Made by a program: the position numbers and the translations under genes. Below are positions 1-5,544 of a stretch of 5,544 nucleotides of DNA, in pieces (within the stretch, counting starts at the first letter, position 1; each line of letters starts with the position of its first letter). Origin of the DNA: an uncultured Porphyromonas sp. (GTDB lineage: Bacteria > Bacteroidota > Bacteroidia > Bacteroidales > Porphyromonadaceae); contig CAMXXM010000107.1 in assembly GCA_947253195.1 (NCBI GenBank), forward strand, positions 1 to 5,544. The letters run 5' to 3'. The notes under the pieces were generated by a model. That model ran no database searches, was not told where the DNA came from, and saw only the letters and a program-made list of their open reading frames with translations.

Positions 1-45
1 CACGTGGACTCCGTCAAAGGAGCCGACCGTGGCGACAAAAGGACA
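1..45 (-). other. RibF-like (FAD synthetase) N-terminal motif fused in frame to EnvC coil; probable chimeric contig end
   Basis: Read on the minus strand, the last 15 codons give CPFVATVGSFDGVHV. This matches the conserved N-terminal nucleotide-binding signature of bifunctional riboflavin kinase/FAD synthetase (VxTIGxFDGVHxGH). The EnvC coiled coil (RRKAELEG) runs straight into it in the same frame, and no ATG lies in the junction that could start a separate ribF gene. EnvC proteins normally have a linker and an M23 domain here. I infer an assembly or library chimera with its break near bases 46-60. An unusual EnvC linker with chance similarity (EnvC M23 domains often begin near a G-S-F-E-like stretch) is possible but less likely. 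Confidence 0.55.
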
Positions 46-831
46 TCCCTCCAGCTCTGCCTTTCGCCGAGCCTCCTCCACCTCCTTTCGGATCTGCTCC
101 TGGATCTTCCGGTCGAGGGCGGCGGCCTGCTGCTGTTGCTTCTTGATCTGCTGTCGCAGCTCTTTCTCCTTCCCCTTCAGTCGGCCTGCCTCCTGACGGG
201 CAGTGTCCTGATCCGCCTGCAGCTCGGTCTGCTCGGCGGTCTTGTCATTGAGGAGCTGCTGCTGATTATCGCGCGCCCGCTCCAGCTCGGCCCTCTGAGC
301 CTCTATCTCGGCGCGGAGAGCCTTCAGCTTCTCCGCCTGATTGCGCTGCCACTTGGCATACTGCCCCAGGTACTCCGCCCGACGCATCCCCTCGGCGAAG
401 TCCTTGGCACTGAGGACAAATATCATCATATCCTCCGTCGAGTGGTGGGTCTGGAGGGCGCGGATCGACTTGATGTAGCTCACCTGCTTGCGGTCAAATT
501 GCACCTGCAGCGAATCCAGCTGCACCTCCAGCTCATCTATCTGACCATTGAGCGCAGTCACCTCGCGCTGCATCATCGCTATTGCCTCCTTACGTGCGCG
601 GATCTGCCGGTCGAGGAGGGAGATGCGCTGTAGGGTATTCTTGGACGAAGAGGTGGTCTGGGTCAGGAGTGCAGAGATCCGCTTGATCTCCTCTTGGATC
701 TTCTTCCGCTGGTTCTCCAGCTGTCGTACCACATCCGACTTCTTCGTCGTCTGTGCCGCCCCCTCCGTGAGCGGTGTCAGGGAGAGGGAGAGGAGTAGGA
801 GGAGCAAGAGGGGAGTCTTGAGGTGCTTCAT
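1..831 (-). CDS. EnvC-like murein hydrolase activator (M23 family), 3' end missing
   Basis: The open frame starts at ATG 831-829 and has no stop before the window edge (277 codons). It begins with a signal peptide (basic MKHLK, seven leucines at 8-14, likely cleavage after Ala26 leaving Gln27). Residues about 33-125 and 165-260 are charged heptad-like coiled coil rich in Q, E, K and R. Between them lies a segment (about 118-160, with STEDMMIFVLSAKDF and RRAEYLGQY) typical of EnvC/NlpD-type proteins. Known family members sit in the periplasm and use a C-terminal LytM/M23 domain to activate amidases that split septal peptidoglycan; many Bacteroidota homologues are annotated as M23 peptidases. 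That domain should follow the second coil but is absent: residues 263-277 resemble RibF instead. The start overlaps the stop of the DUF4292 gene (ATGA, 828-831), implying translational coupling. The family call is confident; activator versus active peptidase cannot be judged without the catalytic domain. Confidence 0.82.
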   Translation of the reverse strand, partial: MKHLKTPLLLLLLLSLSLTPLTEGAAQTTKKSDVVRQLENQRKKIQEEIKRISALLTQTTSSSKNTLQRISLLDRQIRARKEAIAMMQREVTALNGQIDELEVQLDSLQVQFDRKQVSYIKSIRALQTHHSTEDMMIFVLSAKDFAEGMRRAEYLGQYAKWQRNQAEKLKALRAEIEAQRAELERARDNQQQLLNDKTAEQTELQADQDTARQEAGRLKGKEKELRQQIKKQQQQAAALDRKIQEQIRKEVEEARRKAELEGCPFVATVGSFDGVHV

Positions 832-1634
832 TTGCCGAGGATTACAGAGATAAGCCGGAAGAGGCTGAGTCGGGTATAGTCGTCGGGAAGCGCCTTGTCC
901 GGCTTCATCGACGGCTTGGTGTCGTAGTCGGTTATCGTAAGCGTCAGTGTGGCAGGGTCGCCCATCGAGGGCATACGCAGCTCCGCCCTCACCCGCTGCG
1001 GGAGGGGACGGTAGCCGGCTATGGTGGTGAAGTGGGAGAGGGAGACGGTCACCCCGCCTGCTCTCCTCGGCAGCTTGATCGACATGCCGGTGAGATTGAG
1101 GTCTAGGTCCATGAAGAGCTCGCTCCCGCTGTCCCTGTCGGTGAAGCGGTACCCTCCCGGCTCCCGGGTCATGCTCATCTCCTCCAGGCGCGCTGTGCTG
1201 ACGGAGCCGAAGAGGTCAAGGATGCTGACCGGCAGCGCCGGCGTGACGTCCAGTGCCTCATCCACGCCGTAGCGGTCCATCTTATCCAGCAGAACCACCC
1301 GATCGGGGAGCAGCGTCACACGACCGGCCTCGAAGAGTCCCATCGGCCTCGCCGAGATCACCATCGCCTCCCCCGGGTAGATCGACATCCGGTAGCCGCT
1401 GGAGAGATCGCCCCTGTCGCCCGCCGAGACGGAGAGCATGCCGCGCACATCAGCGAGGGGGTAGGAGGGAAGTGCGGCATAGCCTCGGATCACTTCGCTC
1501 TTGGAGAGAGTCCCAATAGCTCTTGAGCCACCGACGGAGCTTCTCCGCGAGCCGCACGAGGTGGCAACGAGTAGGAGTAGCCCCAGTAGGGGGAGTAGAA
1601 GGAGGGACGCAGGTCTATGTGTGGTCTGTCTCAT
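828..1634 (-). CDS. DUF4292 family lipoprotein
   Basis: This is a complete 268-residue protein. It begins with a lipoprotein signal peptide: Arg2 and Arg7, a leucine-rich core at 11-23, and lipobox ATSC with the lipidated Cys27. The mature part is predicted to be mostly beta strand; the stretch VISARPMGLFEAGRVTLLPD, followed by VVLLDKMDRYGV, matches the DUF4292 pattern 'P-G-hEhaRhxhxPDxhhhhDRhxRxY'. The residues after Cys27 (GSRRSS) carry no acidic cluster, so an inner-leaflet, periplasm-facing anchor seems likelier than surface display. The family has no assigned function; a LolA/LolB-like lipid-binding fold has been suggested for similar proteins, which I cannot test here. It lies 39 bases after the TPR gene and overlaps the EnvC-like gene by 4 bases, an order I recall as common in Bacteroidales, suggesting a shared envelope role. 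Confidence 0.85.
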   Translation of the reverse strand: MRQTTHRPASLLLLPLLGLLLLVATSCGSRRSSVGGSRAIGTLSKSEVIRGYAALPSYPLADVRGMLSVSAGDRGDLSSGYRMSIYPGEAMVISARPMGLFEAGRVTLLPDRVVLLDKMDRYGVDEALDVTPALPVSILDLFGSVSTARLEEMSMTREPGGYRFTDRDSGSELFMDLDLNLTGMSIKLPRRAGGVTVSLSHFTTIAGYRPLPQRVRAELRMPSMGDPATLTLTITDYDTKPSMKPDKALPDDYTRLSLFRLISVILGK

Positions 1635-1642
1635 GGTGCTTT

Positions 1643-1647
1643 TCCTT
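1643..1647 (-). promoter_or_regulatory. Ribosome binding site of the DUF4292 gene
   Basis: On the minus strand AAGGA lies 8 bases before the ATG at 1634-1632, in an A-rich context. Strong Shine-Dalgarno sites are not the rule in Bacteroidota, but this one has acceptable spacing and supports the chosen start. It sits in the 39-base gap after the TPR stop codon, where I see no terminator-like hairpin, so the genes are probably co-transcribed. Confidence 0.45.
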
Positions 1648-1673
1648 GATCTAAGTGACTAATCATCTCCGAG

Positions 1674-3422
1674 TCAGTCTGTCACCGGCTCGGTTTTTTT
1701 ACTCTTTTTCATTTCCGTGACGGCCTCCACCTTTTGTGCCACCCTCTTCGTGTCGCCCCCGCTCTCGAGGCAGTGGCGCCACGCCTCGAGAGCCTCATCG
1801 TACCGCCCCTCGGCGGTGAGGATCTCGGCGAGGTGCTCGTAGAGCGTCGGGTCGGGTGTCTCCGTCGCCTCGATCGCCTTCTTGATATAGATCAGGGCGA
1901 GCATCGACGACCCCTTACGGTAGAGCACCCAGGCATAGGTGTCGAGGTAGGTCCCGTTGTCGGGCTCCAGCTTGATCGCCTGCCGGGCAAGCTTCTCCGC
2001 CTTGTCGAGGTCGGCCGGGGTGCCGGACTTCTCCGTGAGGAAGTAGGCGTAGTTATTGTACGCCGGGGGCAGTGGCTGGCTCACCGCTGCCTCATAGTAT
2101 GGCCTTGCCGCCTCAAAGTCTCCCCCGCCACTCAGGTCATCCGCCCGCAGGAGCGCCAACTGAGGGTAAAAGCGGTCCTCCGTCGAGACCACCGTCAGAG
2201 CATCGTCCAGCTGCCTGCGATAGCCGACTGTGTCGCCTGCATTGACTGCGAGAAGGGCTAAGTAAAGGCGGAATACCCCCTCTTCCGGCAGTGCCTCGTG
2301 GCCCGCCTCGGCATAGTGCCTCAGGTGAGTTGTATCCTTGGCAGCCGCATAGCGTTCGGTGAAGTAGATGTAAGGCGACACCAGCTCCGCGCGGTCATCC
2401 ACCAACCTATCCAGTATCCCCTCCGCGGCGACCGTGTCGCCCAGCAGCAGATGATCCTGCGAGAGCCCGAGGAGGAGTTGCGGGGTGTGGGGAAAGAGCT
2501 TGGCAATGTCGGGTCGCACCTTCACCATCTCTCGTCGCGCCTCCGTGGCACTCGGCGACTCCTTATATAAGGTCTGGATCAGCGACTCCACCTGCTCGGG
2601 GTCGATCCCCTCGCTCCGAGACTGGCGGAGGATGTACTTCGCCCCCTCGCGATACCTCTTTTGACGAGCGAGGTAGGTCACCTCTGCCACCCGCAGCGCA
2701 TCGCTGTCGTTGCCCTGCTTGCGCAGCTGCTCCAGAGCCTTGCCCGCGCGGTCGTAGTCGCCATCTGAGAGGTAGAGGTAGAAGAGTACCGTCTGTGTCG
2801 TCGGCTCGCCCGGGTGGGCCTTGCCGTACTGCTCCAGAAGCTTCAGCGCCTCTGCCTGACGCCCCGCCTGTATGTAGAGACCCGAGAGTCCCGACACCTG
2901 ACGCGGGTCATCGTTGCTCAGCTCGACGATCTTTTTCCCCACCTCGATCGCCTTATCCCACTTCTCCTCCGATCGGTACGCCTGCTGCAGGAGGATGAGG
3001 AGGAAGTGGTCGTCCGGCACCTTTGCCAGCAGCTCCGTGATCACCTCCTCTGCGGTACCGTAGTCCTGATTGGCGAGCGCCAGTCGGGCGAGAGGCTCAC
3101 CGATCAGGTGATCCTCGTGTGACATGCGGTAGGCGCGCATGAGATACGCCTGGGCTCGCTCGGGCTGTCCCTGCTGAGTGAGGAGGAAGCCGATGTCGGA
3201 GAGCGCTGCGGGCCGGACCGAGTCGGCGAGGTTTGCCAGCCAGAGGTGGGAGATGTAGGGCGAGAGGTCGCTCTCCGCGTCAAGGGGCTCAAGGCAGAGC
3301 GCCCGACTGTAGAAGTCGCTGAAGAGCAGCTCCGGACTATCGTCCCTCGGGGTCTGAGCTCCGACCGGAGAGCAGAGCACCAGCGCTGACAGGAGTAGGG
3401 TGAGGAAAGTCGATTTCTGCAA
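1674..3422 (-). CDS. Exported tetratricopeptide-repeat (TPR) protein
   Basis: The protein has 582 residues. A signal peptide (hydrophobic core about 6-18) probably ends after Ala22 (VGA|Q). Most of the rest is tandem TPR helices: about 70-135 (A-L-x-x-I-G-F-L-L, G-x-P-E-R-A-x-A-Y-L), 138-232 (EKWDKAIEVGKKI, GRQAEALKLLEQYGKAHPGE, GDYDRAGKALEQL), then degenerate repeats to about 440. The best-preserved set is C-terminal: YNNYAYFL at 455-462, LDKAEKLARQAIKLEPDNG at 472-490, YAWVLYRKGSSMLAL and GRYDEALEAW at 539-548. The tail is lysine-rich. TPR arrays are protein-binding scaffolds; no enzymatic domain is visible and the partner is unknown. The start is TTG at 3422-3420: the frame is open a little further upstream but holds no ATG, and the next internal Met is near residue 95, past the signal peptide. 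It is the first gene of the operon with the DUF4292 and EnvC-like genes, suggesting an envelope-assembly role. The dut gene I remember as a frequent upstream neighbour is not present. Confidence 0.85.
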   Translation of the reverse strand: MQKSTFLTLLLSALVLCSPVGAQTPRDDSPELLFSDFYSRALCLEPLDAESDLSPYISHLWLANLADSVRPAALSDIGFLLTQQGQPERAQAYLMRAYRMSHEDHLIGEPLARLALANQDYGTAEEVITELLAKVPDDHFLLILLQQAYRSEEKWDKAIEVGKKIVELSNDDPRQVSGLSGLYIQAGRQAEALKLLEQYGKAHPGEPTTQTVLFYLYLSDGDYDRAGKALEQLRKQGNDSDALRVAEVTYLARQKRYREGAKYILRQSRSEGIDPEQVESLIQTLYKESPSATEARREMVKVRPDIAKLFPHTPQLLLGLSQDHLLLGDTVAAEGILDRLVDDRAELVSPYIYFTERYAAAKDTTHLRHYAEAGHEALPEEGVFRLYLALLAVNAGDTVGYRRQLDDALTVVSTEDRFYPQLALLRADDLSGGGDFEAARPYYEAAVSQPLPPAYNNYAYFLTEKSGTPADLDKAEKLARQAIKLEPDNGTYLDTYAWVLYRKGSSMLALIYIKKAIEATETPDPTLYEHLAEILTAEGRYDEALEAWRHCLESGGDTKRVAQKVEAVTEMKKSKKTEPVTD

Positions 3423-3461
3423 AGCTAAAACTAGATTGATTGGTCTATACGATCAGGCAGG

Positions 3462-3469
3462 TAAAGGTA
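3462..3469 (-). promoter_or_regulatory. Possible -7 element for the TPR-DUF4292-EnvC operon
   Basis: On the minus strand TACCTTTA matches seven of eight positions of the Bacteroidota -7 consensus TAnnTTTG. It lies about 40 bases before the TTG start of the TPR gene. No TTTG is found 19-21 bases upstream, so the -33 half is missing or degenerate. It is the best candidate in the divergent region but is weak. Confidence 0.25.
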
Positions 3470-3511
3470 CCAAAAATGCTACGTCGTATGAGCCGAGGGG
3501 AGTGCCGAACT

Positions 3512-3542
3512 TTTGAAAAGAGCTGAAAAATTGGTATCTTTG
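3512..3542 (+). promoter_or_regulatory. Bacteroidota sigma-ABfr-type promoter of the glycogen-synthase-like gene
   Basis: TTTG at 3512-3515 (-33) is followed by exactly 19 bases and then TATCTTTG at 3535-3542 (-7). This fits the primary-sigma consensus TTTG-N19-TAnnTTTG described for Bacteroides. Transcription would start near 3547-3550, leaving a leader of only about 20 bases before ATG 3571. The -33 element lies inside a short palindrome, CTTTT-G-AAAAG (3510-3520), which could be a protein-binding site or simply AT-rich chance. Confidence 0.7.
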
Positions 3543-3570
3543 GTGTAGCTTGGAAAGAATATCAGAGTTT

Positions 3571-4377
3571 ATGAATAAAAAGAAGATACTGTACATCGCT
3601 CAGGAGATATCGCCCTACGTGGAGGAGAGCGTGAGCGATCAGTCCAAGATCCTACCTCTCGGCGTACTCGCTCGTGGTCATGATATCCGCACGTTTATGC
3701 CCAACTACGGCACCATCAACGAGCGGCGCAATCAGCTCCATGAGGTGATCCGTCTCTCGGATGTCAATCTTACGGTCAATGATAAGGTACACCAGTTGGT
3801 GGTCAAGGTGGCATCGCTTCTACCGCAGAGGATGCAGGTCTACTTCATCGACAATGACGACTTCTTCTCCCGCAAGGGGACGGTGACCGACAAGGAGGGC
3901 ACTCTCTATGCTGACAACTGCGAGCGCTCAGTCTTCTTTATCCGCGGTGTCTTCGAGACGGTGAAGAAGCTCCGCTGGGTTCCGGACATCATTCACTGCC
4001 AAGGCTGGTTCTCCGCCCTGGCACCGCTCTACCTCAGTACGCTCTATAAGGACGATCCCGCTCTGTCGGGTGCCAAGGTGGTCTTCTCGATCTACGACAT
4101 GACTCCGCAGACGCCCTTCGGTGAGGATCTCACTAAGGTGCTTGAGTACGACGGTATACAGCACGACCTTCTCGATGGCACCTCGCTGCGGCGAGACGAT
4201 CTCTACAAGCTGATCTTCAGCTACGTCGATGGTCTTCTCTTCTCCACGTCCGATATTAGTGATGAGACGCGCGATGCGGCTGATAAGCTCAGCCTGCCGG
4301 TGATGGACTACGACAATATGGACGAGTCTGTTGATGCTGTGGATGCCTTCTATGATCGGCTGTTGAGTGAAATGTGA
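3571..4377 (+). CDS. Short glycogen/starch-synthase-like protein (GT5 N-terminal domain only)
   Basis: The product has 268 residues. ATG 3571 is preferred over an in-frame TTG at 3550, which coincides with the predicted transcription start. It resembles the N-terminal Rossmann half of GT5 glycogen synthases: KKILYIAQEISPYVEES (4-20), LARGHDIRTFMPNYG (33-47), MQVYFIDNDDFFSRKG (88-103), IIHCQGWFSALAPLYL (140-155) and KVVFSIYDM (169-177). Canonical GlgA has about 470-500 residues and a second Rossmann domain, which is absent here although the gene ends at a proper TGA. Hallmark motifs are changed: KTGGLADV near the N terminus is replaced around 17-24, HDWHTAL becomes QGWFSAL, and TIHN becomes SIYD. 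Such short proteins are, to my knowledge, widespread in Bacteroidales and automatically named glycogen/starch synthase. Catalysis is doubtful; a regulatory or binding role is inference. It has its own promoter and is followed 103 bases later by the DUF4270 gene. Confidence 0.82.
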   Translation: MNKKKILYIAQEISPYVEESVSDQSKILPLGVLARGHDIRTFMPNYGTINERRNQLHEVIRLSDVNLTVNDKVHQLVVKVASLLPQRMQVYFIDNDDFFSRKGTVTDKEGTLYADNCERSVFFIRGVFETVKKLRWVPDIIHCQGWFSALAPLYLSTLYKDDPALSGAKVVFSIYDMTPQTPFGEDLTKVLEYDGIQHDLLDGTSLRRDDLYKLIFSYVDGLLFSTSDISDETRDAADKLSLPVMDYDNMDESVDAVDAFYDRLLSEM

Positions 4378-4409
4378 CCCCTGCCGCCCTCTCTTTGATA
4401 TAAAATTGT

Positions 4410-4417
4410 CACCTTTG
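4410..4417 (+). promoter_or_regulatory. Possible -7 element upstream of the DUF4270 gene
   Basis: CACCTTTG matches seven of eight positions of TAnnTTTG, in the context TTGTCACCTTTGC that resembles many Bacteroidota promoters. The nearest TTTG (4394-4397) is only 12 bases upstream, not 19, so the -33 element is poor. The DUF4270 gene may depend on read-through from the upstream gene instead. Confidence 0.25.
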
Positions 4418-4459
4418 CAGGAGCAAGATGGGGACCGCTCCGGTCTCGCTTGTCTCCTG
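4418..4459 (+). promoter_or_regulatory. Long imperfect hairpin in the spacer before the DUF4270 gene
   Basis: The outer arms CAGGAGCAAG (4418-4427) and CTTGTCTCCTG (4449-4459) pair fully except for one bulged T at 4453. Inside, GGGACCG (4431-4437) pairs with CGGTCTC (4441-4447), including one G-U, around a CTC loop. No T-run follows, so an intrinsic terminator is unlikely. A competing stem is possible between GGAGC (4420-4424) and GCTCC (4437-4441). A mini reading frame lies within it (ATG 4428 to TGA 4460, 10 codons), preceded by AGGAG at 4419-4423. Function is unknown; leader-mRNA control of the downstream lipoprotein is one option. Confidence 0.4.
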
Positions 4460-4480
4460 ATACACCATTTGCCATCACTC

Positions 4481-5495
4481 ATGATCAAGATGACTCATAA
4501 GCTTAGCCTGTCCCTCGCCTCCCTCCTCGTGGGCGTATGTCTCCTCCTCGTCTCGTGCGAGGATCGGTCCAATACACTGGGGGTAGGGATGATGCCGGAC
4601 TACACGCGGTTTAAGTCCTTTGACACCACCTTTGACCTCTCCTATCGGACCATCTCAGCCGATATGAAGGGCACCGGGAGCAGCACCTCCGGCACACAAT
4701 ATAATAGGATGTATGTCAGCTCCAATTACGGCTACATCGGGCGGATCCCCAATCAGGAGTTTGGTGGCATAGAGACGGAGTATCTCACGCAGATGTACTG
4801 CCCGGAGGGCTTCCTCTTCCGCGATCAGCCGGTGGATAACCGCATCGACTCCGCCTTCCTGACGCTCTACTACGATGGCTACTCAGGCTACGGAAAGGAT
4901 CTGGTGGAGGTGACGGCATACCGGCTCGATAAGCCTCTCCCCGGCAACAGCAAGTACTCTCTCGAGAGTATCTCCGACTACTACACCCGGGGCGTGAGTA
5001 AGGAGCTGGGGCGTGCCTCCTTTATGGCAGTCACCGGCACCCCGCACGAGGGCAAGGGGACCTTTATCCGCATCCCGATCGCGCGGGAGATCGGTCAGGA
5101 CTTCTACGACAAGTCGGTCGCCGGGAGCGAGGTCTTCCGGAGTCAGGCTGCTTTTGACCGGTACTTCCCCGGTGTCTACTTCCGCGTATCTGCCGGTACG
5201 GGTAGTGTCATCCGCGTCGTGCGGACGGCGCTGACCTTTTGCTACCGCACGGAGCAGATGCTCAAGCGCCGCTCCACCGGCAAGGTCGACTCCCTTGCTT
5301 ACGTGCCGACGATACAGGAGCTCTCCCACACCAACGAGGTCCCACAGCTCTCCCGCTTTGCCAATATGGGACTGAGTGAACTGATGGCTCCGGGGACCGA
5401 CTACGCTTATGTCAAGTCTCCGGCAGGTGTGCTGGCGGAGATCACCATACCTACCCGTGAGATCAAGAAGAAGTTGGACGAGGCCCCTAAGGGCT
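4481..5495 (+). CDS. DUF4270 family lipoprotein, 3' end missing
   Basis: ATG 4481 opens a frame with no stop to the window edge; 338 complete codons are genomic. It starts with a lipoprotein signal peptide (Lys3, Lys7, hydrophobic core 8-24, lipobox LVSC with Cys26), then EDRSNTLGVGMMPD. This Cys-acidic start followed by a T-x-G-x-G-M-x-P-D motif is typical of DUF4270 proteins. The middle has alternating strand-like segments (IDSAFLTLYYDGYSGYGKD, VEVTAYRLDKPL, FIRIPIAREIGQDF), ending near ITIPTREIKKKLDEAPKG. Family members are usually longer (roughly 450-550 residues from memory), so the C-terminal part is lost. The acidic pair directly after the lipidated Cys could act as a surface-export signal in Bacteroidota, which would put it on the outer face of the outer membrane. 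Function is unknown. An alternative start at ATG 4490 would shorten the protein by three residues. The apparent continuation beyond 5495 is adapter translation. Confidence 0.82.
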
Positions 5496-5544
5496 CTGTC
5501 TCTTATACACATCTGACGCTGCCGACGAAACCTTATGGGTGTAG
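5496..5544. other. Synthetic Illumina Nextera adapter at contig end (not genomic)
   Basis: Bases 5496-5514 are CTGTCTCTTATACACATCT, the 19-base transposase mosaic end. Bases 5515-5528 are GACGCTGCCGACGA, the rest of the reverse complement of the Nextera read-1 adapter. Bases 5529-5538 (AACCTTATGG) occupy the place of a 10-base i5 index, and 5539-5544 (GTGTAG) are the first six bases of the reverse complement of the P5 oligo. The match is exact over 33 bases and the following segments fall in the correct order, so this is untrimmed read-through. It adds a false tail containing SYTHLTLPT to the DUF4270 frame. Confidence 0.98.

Noticed and set aside
4..633. Plus-strand leucine-rich open frame of 209 codons
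   Set aside because: It is the exact antisense of the EnvC coiled coil; Gln and Glu codons such as CAG and GAG read as Leu on the other strand, giving a false membrane-like composition.
1734..2261. Plus-strand open frame of 175 codons
   Set aside because: It is antisense to the clear TPR repeats, has no recognisable domain, and results from high GC with few stop codons.
3550..3570. In-frame upstream TTG start adding seven residues to the glycogen-synthase-like protein
   Set aside because: It falls at the predicted transcription start of the consensus promoter, and ATG 3571 gives the usual family N terminus.
4418..4459. Rho-independent terminator of the glycogen-synthase-like gene
   Set aside because: The hairpin is not followed by a T-run; the downstream bases are ATACACCATTTGCC.
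3928..4488. Minus-strand open frame of 186 codons
   Set aside because: It is antisense to the glycogen-synthase-like gene and the spacer hairpin, with no domain or promoter signal.
4883..5512. Minus-strand open frame of 209 codons starting MCIRDR
   Set aside because: Its ATG and first codons lie in the Nextera adapter and the rest is antisense to the DUF4270 gene. The MCIRD start is a recognised adapter artefact.
5496..5514. Tn5/IS50-type transposon end
   Set aside because: The mosaic end is followed by the synthetic read-1 adapter, an index-like segment and P5 sequence, so it is a library adapter and not a mobile element.
1..5544. CRISPR array, tRNA, rRNA, defence or toxin-antitoxin system
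   Set aside because: No regularly spaced direct repeats, RNA-gene signatures or diagnostic protein motifs are visible; the sequence is fully accounted for by housekeeping and envelope genes plus adapter.

Overview
The window looks like an ordinary chromosomal fragment from a GC-rich member of the Bacteroidales (Bacteroidota), possibly Porphyromonas or a relative. The evidence is three protein families largely confined to that phylum (a DUF4292 lipoprotein, a DUF4270 lipoprotein and a short glycogen-synthase-like protein), a near-textbook Bacteroidota promoter (TTTG, 19 nt, TATCTTTG), and signal peptides ending in Ala followed by Gln. Genus level is inference only.

Layout. Bases 1-3422, minus strand, form an envelope operon read in the order TPR-repeat exported protein (3422-1674), DUF4292 lipoprotein (1634-828), EnvC-like coiled-coil protein of the M23 hydrolase-activator family (831 to the window edge). 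The last two genes overlap by ATGA. Bases 3423-3570 are a divergent intergenic region. On the plus strand follow a 268-residue glycogen/starch-synthase-like protein (3571-4377), a 103-base spacer with a strong imperfect hairpin, and a DUF4270 lipoprotein (4481 onward) that runs off the end.

The two ends are not trustworthy. Bases 5496-5544 are synthetic: the reverse complement of the Illumina Nextera read-1 adapter, then 10 bases in the place of an i5 index, then the first six bases of the P5 complement. The DUF4270 gene is therefore cut at 5495 and its apparent last residues are adapter translation. At the other end, the EnvC coiled coil switches in frame, within about the last 45 bases, to a peptide that resembles the nucleotide-binding motif of RibF (FAD synthetase) and not the M23 domain; a chimeric contig end is the likeliest cause. 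Adapter at one end and a suspect join at the other suggest that the window is a whole short-read contig.

Functionally, the minus-strand genes encode exported envelope proteins, with EnvC-type proteins controlling peptidoglycan cleavage during division. The plus-strand pair is, from memory, a recurrent Bacteroidales neighbourhood near pantothenate genes, with no established function. The glycogen-synthase-like protein lacks the motifs and the second domain needed for catalysis and is the most biologically interesting item. I see no CRISPR array, tRNA, rRNA, insertion sequence or defence system.
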